Below the pieces are notes generated by a model. The model did no database searches. It saw only the letters and a list, made by a program, of their open reading frames with translations, and had not been told where the DNA came from. Both the position numbers and the translations under genes were made by a program. This document shows positions 41,770 to 50,558 of a DNA stretch of 64,000 bases, one piece after another; within the stretch, counting starts at the first letter, position 1, and each line of letters starts with the position of its first letter. This DNA comes from CAZSMC01 sp964607755 (GTDB taxonomy: Bacteria > Zhuqueibacterota > Zhuqueibacteria > Residuimicrobiales > Krinioviventaceae), in assembly GCA_964607755.1 (NCBI GenBank), contig CAZSMC010000015.1, positions 9,585 to 73,584 of the forward strand. Reading direction: 5' to 3'.

Positions 41770-42456
41770 ATGTTAAAATTCCTGCTTACAGGTGCGGTTC
41801 TCGGATTTTCAGCCGGTATCAGTCCGGGACCACTGCTGGCGCTGATTATCAGCGAAACCATCCGGCATCATGCTTTCTCAGGTATTAAGGTTGCTTTTGC
41901 GCCGCTCATTACTGATGCGCCGATTGTAACGCTCTGCTTTCTGGTGCTCAACCAGGTGTCCAATATCCCGGCAATACTCGGTGTTATTTCTATTTTGGGC
42001 GGACTTTATGTGGCATGGCTCGGTATTGATAACCTACGGGTAAAGGAAATCAACCTCACGGCTCGCACTGTCTCATCCCGCTCTTTGTGGAAAGGAGTAG
42101 TAACCAACGCACTGAGTCCGCATCCTTATCTTTTCTGGCTTTCTGTCGGTTCGCCACTTATGGTGCGTGCGCTTGAGATGAGCGAGATAACATTAGTGCT
42201 GTTTTTAGCAGGATTCTATTTCTGTTTGATAGGCGCCAAAGTTGCCATTGCAATTCTAGTAGGACAATCAAAGCGTATCTTATCAAATTATGTTTTCAAA
42301 ATAGTAAATCATATCATGGGAATTATCCTGATGCTTTTTGCCGGACTTTTAATAAGGGACGGGATTCGGTATTTAAGTTCGATTATGCTCATGTTAGAAG
42401 AATCAAATCGATTTATGGGGAATCCGTTTTATGCCGTTTATATCTCATGGATATGA
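41770..42456 (+). CDS. LysE/RhtB-family exporter
   Basis: A 228-residue inner-membrane protein with about six hydrophobic segments. The first is FLLTGAVLGFSAGISPGPLLALII, which carries the SPGP motif of the LysE/RhtB amino-acid exporter family; NALSPHPYLFWLSVG is a second conserved block. It would export an amino acid or related solute. Its 3' end overlaps the convergent PD40 gene by 12 bases (42445-42456), so the two transcripts interfere. The last about 25 residues are beyond the usual family end. Confidence 0.85.
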   Translation: MLKFLLTGAVLGFSAGISPGPLLALIISETIRHHAFSGIKVAFAPLITDAPIVTLCFLVLNQVSNIPAILGVISILGGLYVAWLGIDNLRVKEINLTARTVSSRSLWKGVVTNALSPHPYLFWLSVGSPLMVRALEMSEITLVLFLAGFYFCLIGAKVAIAILVGQSKRILSNYVFKIVNHIMGIILMLFAGLLIRDGIRYLSSIMLMLEESNRFMGNPFYAVYISWI

Positions 42457-43865
42457 TTGATACATTGTCTCTTTGGATTGATCTGTTTTCTTTACACTCA
42501 CTTTGGGATCGAGCTGCGCTTTGATCATCTCTTCGCTCCACGCCACTTTGATTATCTTTTGGGGGCGGACTTGTATGGGGCCATTGACAAATTCCGGAAT
42601 GTTGTAAACCCGAAAAAGCCTTTTGTATAGTTCCGGGTCTTTTTGCGGTAAAATAAAGGGCTTGCTGAAATGTCCATCCGCATCAAAATAACTGAAATAT
42701 AAATCGGTGCATAACCCATCCCGGCGTTTACTGCTAAATACAATCCAGCGACCGTTACTGGACCAGCAATGATAACTTTCAGCGAAACTGCTATTAAGCG
42801 GATCTGCTTTGCGGTAAGTGTTGGTTTTCGTATCCAGCAAGTAAAGGTCTGACTCTGGCCTGTAAAGCGGGAAATAGCTATAATCCGATGCACAAAACAA
42901 AATATATTTCCCGTCGGGAGAAGGCTTTTCATGGGCAACGCTAAAGCCTGTTTCTTCTGCCAGTAAGATTGGTTCAATCTCACTCCATGAATCGTTCTTC
43001 AGATCATAAGCGACCCGCATCAAATCGTATTTTATGTGTTTATAAGGCTGTTCGAATTTGTCATAATGCGCAAATCCAGGCGCGCTGCAAAAGTAAAGGT
43101 ATGTGCCATCAGGTGACCACTCGGGATAGGTTTCCATTCGATCATCTCTGCATATTTTAGGTGATGTGGTGATCGTATTTGTTTTGACGTTGTACAAAAG
43201 CAGGTCAGAGGCAAGATCCAGAACATCACGGTTTTCGCCCACAGCATGAAAAACCTGCCGAACGCTATTAAACGCAAATGCAATGATGTCTCCATTGGGA
43301 TGCCATGATCTGTAAGATGTCGCTCTATTAAATGGGGTGCTGGTATCTATCTTGACGACCTCATCGCCATCTATCATTATCATGGACGTNNNNNNNNNNN
43401 NNNNNNNNNNNNNNNNNNNNNNNNNNNNNNNNNNNNNNNNNNNNNNNNNNNNNNNNNNNNNNNNNNNNNNNNNNNNNNNNNNNNNNNNNAGCTCCATTGG
43501 CCTTTTTTATTTTGCACAAAAATGGTTATGCTCAACGGCTTGTCACGATTCAGACTCAGCAGATTTTTCCATTTTTTCGGTGATATCTCTATGGTGGAAG
43601 ATTTGCTGAATATGCCAATATCGTCACCTTTATCAGATGTAATATGCACATAGTACGCCTGCCCCTGTTCATTGATAATAAAGTTGGTCGGAGCAATATT
43701 GGGAGGTATGGTGATATTGGTATAATCCGGTTCAATGACCGGCTGCCTGGCGATAGAATCGCAATTTTCTATATCCGGCATTTTAGCCTTATCTTGCGTG
43801 CAATTCAGTATAATTAGTATATGGGTGAAAAACAAAAGGAGAAAAAAACGGCTTTTATTGCGCAT
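42445..43865 (-). CDS. PD40/TolB-like beta-propeller lipoprotein, interrupted by scaffold gap
   Basis: The N-terminal piece starts at 43865 (MRNKSRFFLLLFFTHILIILNC, lipobox ending in Cys22) and runs to 43490. After 100 N the protein continues in the downstream frame to the stop at 42445. The C-terminal piece has WD40/PD40 repeats: SWHPNGDIIAFAFNS, YPEWSPDGTYLYFCS, PSPDGKYILFCASDYS, CWSSNGRWIVFSSKRRDG. The two pieces do not share a frame at exactly 100 N, so the true gap length differs. It begins 1 base after the DUF6057-like stop codon, so the two are coupled. This pair occurs together in FCB genomes; the role is unknown, possibly sensing or scaffolding at the outer membrane. Confidence 0.8.
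43390..43489. other. scaffold gap (100 N)
   Basis: A run of exactly 100 N inside the PD40 gene. The reading frame is not kept across it, so the number of missing bases is not 100. Confidence 0.99.
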
Positions 43866-43866
43866 G

Positions 43867-45702
43867 CTAGTATCCTTTTGGTTTGTATTGATACAATGCA
43901 TAAAACCAGTAGGTATGTCGATACTTTTGTTCAAGCTCCTTGTAGGCTCTTTCTGCATTTTTATCATATTTTGTCAGAATTTGATTGAAATCGATAAATT
44001 GACGGATGGTTTCATCTGAGATATTCAGTCCCTTTACGCCAATACTTCTTTTCCCTGTAAGTTGAATGTAGATGAGAATAGCTTCTTCAAAATGACGCGG
44101 AATCCTGCTATAGTTAAACTCGTTCAGTCGATAAATCTGTTCTATAAAATGACCGATGTCTCCTTCGAGTAGACACTGCGCCATATAATATTCAAATGCC
44201 ATTTTATTTCCGTGTGTTTGTAGCATTTCTTCCAGGCATAGTTTTGGTTCCATCGACGAAACAAGAAAATCGTTTTCAGGCAGTGCGTCTTTCAGGTATT
44301 TGAATTGCGGAAAAGTCGTCAGATCAGCCGTATCGGCGAGTACCTTTTGATATTTTCCTGCCCAGGTCCGGTGCCATATTGTTTTTCGGAGTTTTTCCAG
44401 GTACCGTGCTGCAATGTCTCGATGTCCTTCTAACATATTCACCAGCACAAGACGCTGAAGATTCCAGGGTGTTTCACCGTGTGCTGCCACAGCCTCGTAA
44501 GCCCAGTGTTCTGATTCGTTTAAAATGCCGAGGTCAAAAAAGAGATCGCTATGTTGGCGCGGGAACAATGCCAATATGCTGCTATGCATGAAAAGACCAT
44601 CTCCGCCAAAGTGCCGCGTGTAACGGAACAATTCATCACATAAACGTCCGGTATGGTATAATGCTCGATAGGTCTGAGATTCAACAACACTCCGTTCCGA
44701 TCGCCCCTCTTTTGCCATATCGAGCACCTTTTCCCATTCTCCGAAATGCGAGCAATAATCGATTTGCAGAAATACCTTTTTACTCTTTTCAAATGAAGTG
44801 AGCACGAGAGTAACAAGTGCAAGAAACACCATTCCACGAATTACCAGGTCTGCTTTTGAATCCCGGCAAAAAATTTTCCCCAGAAAGGCATTTTTGTTTT
44901 CTTTTTGCTGTTCGATATATTTCATCTCGAACCTTTTTAAAATGAGAACCAGCGGGAAAAATGCATATAAAAGCCAGGACAGCCAGTTCACCTGGTATGT
45001 GTCATAAAAAGTAAACTGCAGCCTGTACGCATCCTGGATGGAAATAATGAACACGGTTGAAGCAGCAACCCAGGGCAGCGTACCTGCATACAAGACACAT
45101 ATTATGGGCAGTACAATTTTGCGGCGATATAGAATTTCATAGATCACAATCGTGGCCGCAAAGATAAAAACCTGATTTGCCGTGAGGTAATATAACAGGG
45201 TATGAAGAAGCACATAGAATAAAATTCGCCCTGTCCAGTTGGATGGAGAGAACCGAACGTAGATATTCAGGCTGATTAGAATCCAGAGAATACCAAGGGT
45301 GAAAACGAGTGGATAATTATAGTGACTGTGCAAAGCCAATAAAAAAACAGAGGGGACCACATGCAGATAACGAAGCGGGCGGTTTACATTTACGGATCGG
45401 AGAAGCCCTTTCATATTCCAGGCAATGCGCCAAAAAATAAAAACAAGCAGCAAGGCCCCTGTCCAGGAGTGATAAAAAAATTGTGAAAAAAACCTCGACA
45501 AAAGGTCATTTAATCCTCCCGGTTCGTGAAGAAATTGAGCCATAAAATGGTGATCAAAGAAGAAAACCGGTTCCTGGGATTGGTAGATGAGTTTCGGATC
45601 AATCCGCAATAAAAGATAAATAAAATACAAAGACAGTAGGAGTGCTGACAATAACAGGGACTTTTTGTCATTTTTCTGAGTGTGGTTTGGTGCCCTTGCC
45701 AT
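43867..45702 (-). CDS. DUF6057-like polytopic membrane protein with C-terminal helical repeats
   Basis: I use the ATG at 45702 (MARAPNHTQKNDKKSLLLSAL), which has GGAG six bases upstream; earlier in-frame ATGs lack a site. The 611-residue protein has about nine hydrophobic segments in the first about 330 residues, including LHEPGGLNDLLSRFFSQFFYHSWTG, which matches the DUF6057 family of Bacteroidetes as I remember it. The rest is soluble and helical (MLEGHRDIAARYLEKLRKTIWHRTW in part), like TPR/SEL repeats. No enzymatic motif is visible. Coupled to the PD40 lipoprotein gene downstream; a two-part envelope system of unknown job is the best description. Confidence 0.7.
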   Translation of the reverse strand: MARAPNHTQKNDKKSLLLSALLLSLYFIYLLLRIDPKLIYQSQEPVFFFDHHFMAQFLHEPGGLNDLLSRFFSQFFYHSWTGALLLVFIFWRIAWNMKGLLRSVNVNRPLRYLHVVPSVFLLALHSHYNYPLVFTLGILWILISLNIYVRFSPSNWTGRILFYVLLHTLLYYLTANQVFIFAATIVIYEILYRRKIVLPIICVLYAGTLPWVAASTVFIISIQDAYRLQFTFYDTYQVNWLSWLLYAFFPLVLILKRFEMKYIEQQKENKNAFLGKIFCRDSKADLVIRGMVFLALVTLVLTSFEKSKKVFLQIDYCSHFGEWEKVLDMAKEGRSERSVVESQTYRALYHTGRLCDELFRYTRHFGGDGLFMHSSILALFPRQHSDLFFDLGILNESEHWAYEAVAAHGETPWNLQRLVLVNMLEGHRDIAARYLEKLRKTIWHRTWAGKYQKVLADTADLTTFPQFKYLKDALPENDFLVSSMEPKLCLEEMLQTHGNKMAFEYYMAQCLLEGDIGHFIEQIYRLNEFNYSRIPRHFEEAILIYIQLTGKRSIGVKGLNISDETIRQFIDFNQILTKYDKNAERAYKELEQKYRHTYWFYALYQYKPKGY

Positions 45703-46572
45703 AATGTTCTCCATAATGTTTTTGTGAACTGTACTGGTTCTTTCACAACAAAAAACTATCGGCGCTTGCCTCCTCAGGAAACGCAATACTGCTTTAAAAA
45801 CCGGATAAATAGAATGACTGTTATGTTCGATTGTTTTACATCAAACAATGGCACAAGTGCCGCACGCTCCTCTGTGAATATCCGTACTCATCCATCCAAT
45901 CCGTGTCCTATTTTTTCCCTTGGCTTCTCCAGGTGCTATGTTGTTAAAAAGTTCAGTCTCTTGAAAATAAAGAAAATCCAGTTTGATTGACGTGAATATC
46001 TGTTGTCAGTTCTGCCGAGAAAACAAAAGAGTCTACAAAAACAACAAGAGGGAAAGAAATAAAAAGGCGCATAACCACCTCTTGAATGTTGTAAATATCT
46101 TTTTATTCGTGCGCGCACCGGAAAAGATTTCAGGAAATGCCATTCGGAACTCGCCAGGAGCAAAATTTTCCGATGTTTTTAATAAGATAAAAACAATTTG
46201 TAAAAATCAAATCAATTATTTCGGTGGCTGTCTTTTTTTCGCCACAAAAACACCAAAACACTAAATCCCACCAAATTGTTTTTCGTGTCGTTTCGTGTTT
46301 TATCATTGAATAAATTCGTTGCACTTTTGCCAAACTTTTCTTAATTAATAGCTCATGTCGAACGCTTCCGTTAAAATGTGCTGTTCAGGAATTCAATTCC
46401 ACTTTGGCGCTGGCAATGACCAAAAAACGAACTGATGGTTGATTGTGCACTAGACAGTTGCTTTATTGTGTGTATTAAAACGTGCCGGGGCGAGAGCGTT
46501 GGCGTGCGGCACATGGACAGATTAATTTTAAAAAGGATTCTATTTTAAAAGGTATCGGTTGCGCATTTTCAC
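45703..46572. other. 870-base non-coding interval
   Basis: Between the divergent DUF6057-like gene and the antiporter gene I see no supported gene. The section 46240-46310 (GCCACAAAAACACC, then TTTCGTGTCGTTTCGTG) resembles the degenerate CACAAA/TTCGTGT intergenic repeats common in FCB and some other genomes. A GTGCCG/CGGCAC hairpin lies at 46482-46512, about 60 bases before the antiporter start, and could belong to its leader. Confidence 0.5.
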
Positions 46573-47667
46573 ATGGATATCGTAACCACACTGCTGGCAT
46601 TTTTAGGATTGGCCTTTCTCGTCGCCGGAGCAGAGTTGATGGTCCGCGGCGCTTCACAGCTTGCCCGGACTTTGGGTATTTCTCCGCTGCTCATCGGACT
46701 GACGGTTGTTGCGTTCGGCACCAGTTCGCCTGAACTGGTCGTTAGCGTCAGATCCACGCTCATCTCTGACGCTGCCGGTGAAATTGCCCTGGGAAATATT
46801 GTCGGTAGTAATATTATCAACGTGCTGTTCATTCTCGGTTTATCTGCAGCGATTACCCCGCTCGCCATCTCTCAAAAACTGGTACGCCTCGATGTTCCGA
46901 TTATGATCGGCTGTTCCACTCTCGCGCTTATTCTGGCAATAGATAGACATTTCACCAGATTCGATGGCGTCGTTTTATTCACTTTGTTGATTGTTTATAT
47001 TTTGTATAGTTTTTTTCAAAGCCGGAACGAGGACTCTGCAGCCAAATCTGCAACTGAATTTGACAAAGAATTTTCCAAAAAATCCACAGGTCCTCAATCG
47101 ATTCTTTTAAACAGCGTGTTTGTGATAATCGGCGTTTTTGCGCTGGTTATCGGCGCGAACTGGCTCGTGCGCGGAGCTGTAGCGCTGGCGCACTCTTATC
47201 AGCTTAGTGAATTAGTCATTGGCCTGACCATCGTTGCCCTGGGTACGTCGCTTCCTGAAGTCGCAACCTCTGTAATGGCCAGTATTAAAGGCGAACGCGA
47301 TATCGCTGTCGGAAATATTGTGGGCAGCAATATTTTCAACATCCTGTCTGTTTTGGGATTAACTGCCCTTGTCGATCCGAATGGTATTCATGTCTCTCTT
47401 CAGGCACTTCGATTCGACATGCCATTTATGGTTGCTGTAGCTGTTGCATGCCTGCCGATCTTTTTTACCGGTTATGAAATTTCAAGATGGGAAGGTATTC
47501 TGTTTCTCATATATTATGTTGCCTATACAGGCTATCTGATTTTAACCGCCTTGTACCAGGGTGTGCCAATGGCGTGGCGAATTGCCATGCTTATTTTTGT
47601 TGTTCCGATCACCATATTTACCATTGTTATAACTATTGTTCAGCATGATAAAAAATTGTCAACCTGA
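46573..47667 (+). CDS. calcium/sodium antiporter (CaCA family, YrbG-like)
   Basis: A 364-residue, about ten-helix exchanger. The two alpha repeats are clear: GLTVVAFGTSSPELVVSV with GNIVGSNIINVLFILGL, and GLTIVALGTSLPEVATSVMAS with GNIVGSNIFNILSVLGL. The acidic residues in GTSxPE are the ion-binding ones. A charged cytosolic loop of about 40 residues (SRNEDSAAKSATEFDKEF in part) separates the halves. It should extrude Ca2+ (or another divalent or organic cation) against Na+. No good Shine-Dalgarno lies directly before the ATG, so the start is provisional; the family start with LAFLGLAFLVAGAELMVRGA supports it. Confidence 0.93.
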   Translation: MDIVTTLLAFLGLAFLVAGAELMVRGASQLARTLGISPLLIGLTVVAFGTSSPELVVSVRSTLISDAAGEIALGNIVGSNIINVLFILGLSAAITPLAISQKLVRLDVPIMIGCSTLALILAIDRHFTRFDGVVLFTLLIVYILYSFFQSRNEDSAAKSATEFDKEFSKKSTGPQSILLNSVFVIIGVFALVIGANWLVRGAVALAHSYQLSELVIGLTIVALGTSLPEVATSVMASIKGERDIAVGNIVGSNIFNILSVLGLTALVDPNGIHVSLQALRFDMPFMVAVAVACLPIFFTGYEISRWEGILFLIYYVAYTGYLILTALYQGVPMAWRIAMLIFVVPITIFTIVITIVQHDKKLST

Positions 47668-47714
47668 CTATTCGATAAATACGAATGACAGATCATCAAT
47701 AGAAAAGGATTCCA

Positions 47715-48737
47715 ATGAAAAAGATACTTTATTCTTTTGTCAAAAATGTCTTTGAGAATGGCCGGCGTCCGGTGGTACCGTTGATGGGTTTTCCGGGATT
47801 GAATATCACCAACTGCAATATAAAATTGGCTCAGCAAAATTATGGCGAGCATTACAAAGTGGTCAAAGCGCTGGCAGACCGCTTTCAACCGGATATCATG
47901 TTTCCACTCATGGACCTGGCCGTCGAGGCGAATGCGCTGGGGCGTTACACTGTTTTTCCGCAAGAAGATTCTGCAACGGTGGTCAAGGGAAAATTTGACA
48001 TGAACGAGCTGCCAAATCTGGATCATATAAATATATCTTTTGACACCCGGCTTTTGGGGTATGTTGAAACACTGAAGCTGATGAGTATCGGATTGCCAGA
48101 TAACGTCCTGCGCGGCGCTTATGTCACCGGGCCGTACTCATTGGCGGCGTTAATGATGGGCGCAGATGAAGCGGCCATGGCCACGATTATGCGTCCTGAT
48201 GAAATGGCGCGAATCTGCGAGTTTACCACCGAACGCATTCAGGAATACGTGCGCTTGCTCATTGCCGCCGGGGCGCAGATCATCTGTGTTTTGGAACCCA
48301 GCGCGGTGATGCTTGGCCCGGATCAGTTCGAACAATTTTCTGCGCATTATGTCAAGCATATCAACAACAGTTGCCGGTACAGCGGCGTGGCAACAGTGTA
48401 TCACACCTGCGGCAACACCATGCATCTTGCGATGAAAATGGCAGAAGCGGACGTCGATGCCATCAGTCTGGATTCGCCGGCTGCCGGGGTGGACTTGCCC
48501 ACAGTCGCCGAACTTCTTCCAAAAGATGTAGTGATTATTGGCAATATTAATCCCACTGGCACCATGCTGACAGGTTCACCAAAAGATGTTAAAGATGAAG
48601 TCGATGACTTGCTTCAACGAATGGAAAAGGTCCCCAATTTTGTGTTGAGCACTGGCTGCGATTTGCCTCAGGAAACGCCGCTTGAAAATATTGACGCGTT
48701 TATGCGCGCAGGGCGACGGTATCGTCTACAGGCTTGA
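47715..48737 (+). CDS. uroporphyrinogen decarboxylase (URO-D) family protein
   Basis: A 340-residue URO-D-superfamily TIM barrel, closer to MtaA-type methyltransferases than to HemE. It has GFPGLNITNCNIKLAQQN at the start, GAYVTGPYSLAALMMG, ICVLEPSAVMLGPDQFEQFSAHYVKHIN, the His-x-x-Cys zinc-ligand motif in VYHTCGNTM, and GNINPTGTMLTGSPKDVKDEV. The reaction is unknown. It precedes a glycoside hydrolase gene by 27 bases and, like the other member at 32879-34141, sits among sugar-degrading genes. No HemE-specific N-terminal motif is seen. Confidence 0.87.
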   Translation: MKKILYSFVKNVFENGRRPVVPLMGFPGLNITNCNIKLAQQNYGEHYKVVKALADRFQPDIMFPLMDLAVEANALGRYTVFPQEDSATVVKGKFDMNELPNLDHINISFDTRLLGYVETLKLMSIGLPDNVLRGAYVTGPYSLAALMMGADEAAMATIMRPDEMARICEFTTERIQEYVRLLIAAGAQIICVLEPSAVMLGPDQFEQFSAHYVKHINNSCRYSGVATVYHTCGNTMHLAMKMAEADVDAISLDSPAAGVDLPTVAELLPKDVVIIGNINPTGTMLTGSPKDVKDEVDDLLQRMEKVPNFVLSTGCDLPQETPLENIDAFMRAGRRYRLQA

Positions 48738-48764
48738 ACAAATTAATATTCATCAGGAGATAAT

Positions 48765-50438
48765 ATGTCAAAGAAAATCTGTTCAGCAGTTTTCGTTATT
48801 ATTCTGCTTACCTTGTTGTTTTCCACAGCCTTTAGTTCAGATAAAGGCAGCATTCCGCATTTAGCGTTACATAAAAATATCAAAAAATTATTTATCGATG
48901 GAGAGCCTTTTCTGATGCTTGCTGGTGAACTGCACAATTCAAGTTCATCCAGTCTGGATTATATGCAGCCCGTCTGGGACAGACTTGCAGCGATGAATTT
49001 GAACACTGTCATTGCGCCTGTCTCCTGGGAGCTTGTCGAGCCAAAAGAAGATAAGTTTGATTTTACAGTGGTTGATGGACTGATCCGGAACGCCCGTGAG
49101 CACAATCTCAAGTTGGTACTTTTGTGGTTCGGAAGCTGGAAAAATACTGAATCGAGTTACGTTCCCGTATGGGTGAAAAAGGATCAGCAGCGATTTCCGC
49201 GCGTCCACACCACAGACGGAACGCCACGGGAGATCCTCACCGCTTTTAGCAGGACAAACCGCAATGCCGACGCAAAAGCTTTTTCCCGATTTATGAGTCA
49301 TTTGAAAAACGTCGATAAACAACATACCGTCATTATGGTGCAAATCGAAAACGAAACCGGACTCCTTGGCGAAGCTCGCGATCATCATCCCTTAGCTGAA
49401 AAGGCGTTTAAGAACAATGTCCCGGATTCGCTCATTTCTTATCTGAAAAACCATTTTTCGACTCTTCATCTCGCCGTCCGGCGCGCCTGGATAACAAACG
49501 GCAAGCGGACAGATGGTAACTGGTCCGAAGTCTTTGGTGACGATGCTGCTGAATTTTTTATGGCGTGGCATATTGCCCGTTACATCGATTATATTGCCAA
49601 AGCCGGCAAAAAAGAATACGAGCTGCCCATGTTCGTCAATGCGTGGCTGCGAGCCCATGATCAAAAAGCGGGCGAGTATCCCAGCGGTGGTCCCGTGGCA
49701 AAGGTGCATGATATATGGCGTGCCGCTGCCCCGAACCTCGATCTTTTTGCGCCGGATATTTATTTGCCCTATTTTAAGGAAAAATGCACTGAATATGCGG
49801 CTCAGGATAATCCCCTGTTTATTCCTGAAGCACATCGAAACAAAAAATCACCTGGACAAGCTTTTTACGCATTTACCGAACACGACGCAATCGGCTATGC
49901 GCCGTTTGGTATCGATGATATCCACAATCCTGATGTGCTTGTTCCTGCTTACAGATTCTTGGAAAATATCATGCCGGTGATCACTCAATACCAGGGAACC
50001 GGCCGCATGAAAGGTGTGCTGGAAGAGGATGAGAGTAGCGAGGAATTTGTTTTAGGAGAGGCAGAGATACATGTGAACTACGATATTTATCCAAAGCATT
50101 CAGAACCGTCGTTTGGATTTATTATTAACACCGAGCCGGATGAATATCTCATCGCCGGTTCCGGTTTTGAAGTGACGTTTCATTCGCTCCGGGAATCGGA
50201 TGGAATCACCCGAATTTTGCAAGTCGATGAAGTATTCTATGAAAACGGCACATGGCAAACCCGCCGCCGGCTCAATGGCGATGAGACGGCTGCGCATCAA
50301 CGCATAAAAGTGCCTTCTGTGGTCAATAATCCGGCACTTTTAAATTCCATTTCCGAGTCCACAACACATCCGCCCATTCCATTGCCGCCGAAAGATTTTA
50401 TTATGCAGCGGGTGAAAATATATAAAGTACAGCAGTAA
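48765..50438 (+). CDS. secreted GH35/GH42-like beta-galactosidase with DUF5597-type C-terminus
   Basis: A 557-residue exported hydrolase. After a signal peptide (VIILLTLLFSTAFS), the TIM barrel begins FIDGEPFLMLAGELHNSSSSS and continues WDRLAAMNLNTVIAPVSWELVEPKEDKFDF and VLLWFGSWKN. The acid/base is Glu197 in MVQIENETGLLGEARD, and FIPEAHR probably holds the nucleophile. The C-terminal about 150 residues (FGFIINTEPDEYLIAGSGFEVTF in part) match the DUF5597 domain typical of this group. It should cleave terminal beta-galactose or a related sugar in the periplasm. AGGAG precedes the ATG, and the URO-D-family gene is just upstream. Confidence 0.87.
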   Translation: MSKKICSAVFVIILLTLLFSTAFSSDKGSIPHLALHKNIKKLFIDGEPFLMLAGELHNSSSSSLDYMQPVWDRLAAMNLNTVIAPVSWELVEPKEDKFDFTVVDGLIRNAREHNLKLVLLWFGSWKNTESSYVPVWVKKDQQRFPRVHTTDGTPREILTAFSRTNRNADAKAFSRFMSHLKNVDKQHTVIMVQIENETGLLGEARDHHPLAEKAFKNNVPDSLISYLKNHFSTLHLAVRRAWITNGKRTDGNWSEVFGDDAAEFFMAWHIARYIDYIAKAGKKEYELPMFVNAWLRAHDQKAGEYPSGGPVAKVHDIWRAAAPNLDLFAPDIYLPYFKEKCTEYAAQDNPLFIPEAHRNKKSPGQAFYAFTEHDAIGYAPFGIDDIHNPDVLVPAYRFLENIMPVITQYQGTGRMKGVLEEDESSEEFVLGEAEIHVNYDIYPKHSEPSFGFIINTEPDEYLIAGSGFEVTFHSLRESDGITRILQVDEVFYENGTWQTRRRLNGDETAAHQRIKVPSVVNNPALLNSISESTTHPPIPLPPKDFIMQRVKIYKVQQ

Positions 50439-50558
50439 AAATCAGACAAGATCAAATTTTATTCCTGTGCTTTTGAGCTGTAATGTGCAGGAATTCGTTT
50501 TAATGCACCACGCTCCGTTAATAGCTATTTTATTTGATCGTTCAAAAGGAGGTGGGTT

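Noticed and set aside
46482..46512. GTGCCG/CGGCAC hairpin before the antiporter, considered as a metal riboswitch
   Set aside because: None of the conserved core bases of the known Mn or Mg riboswitches can be seen around it.
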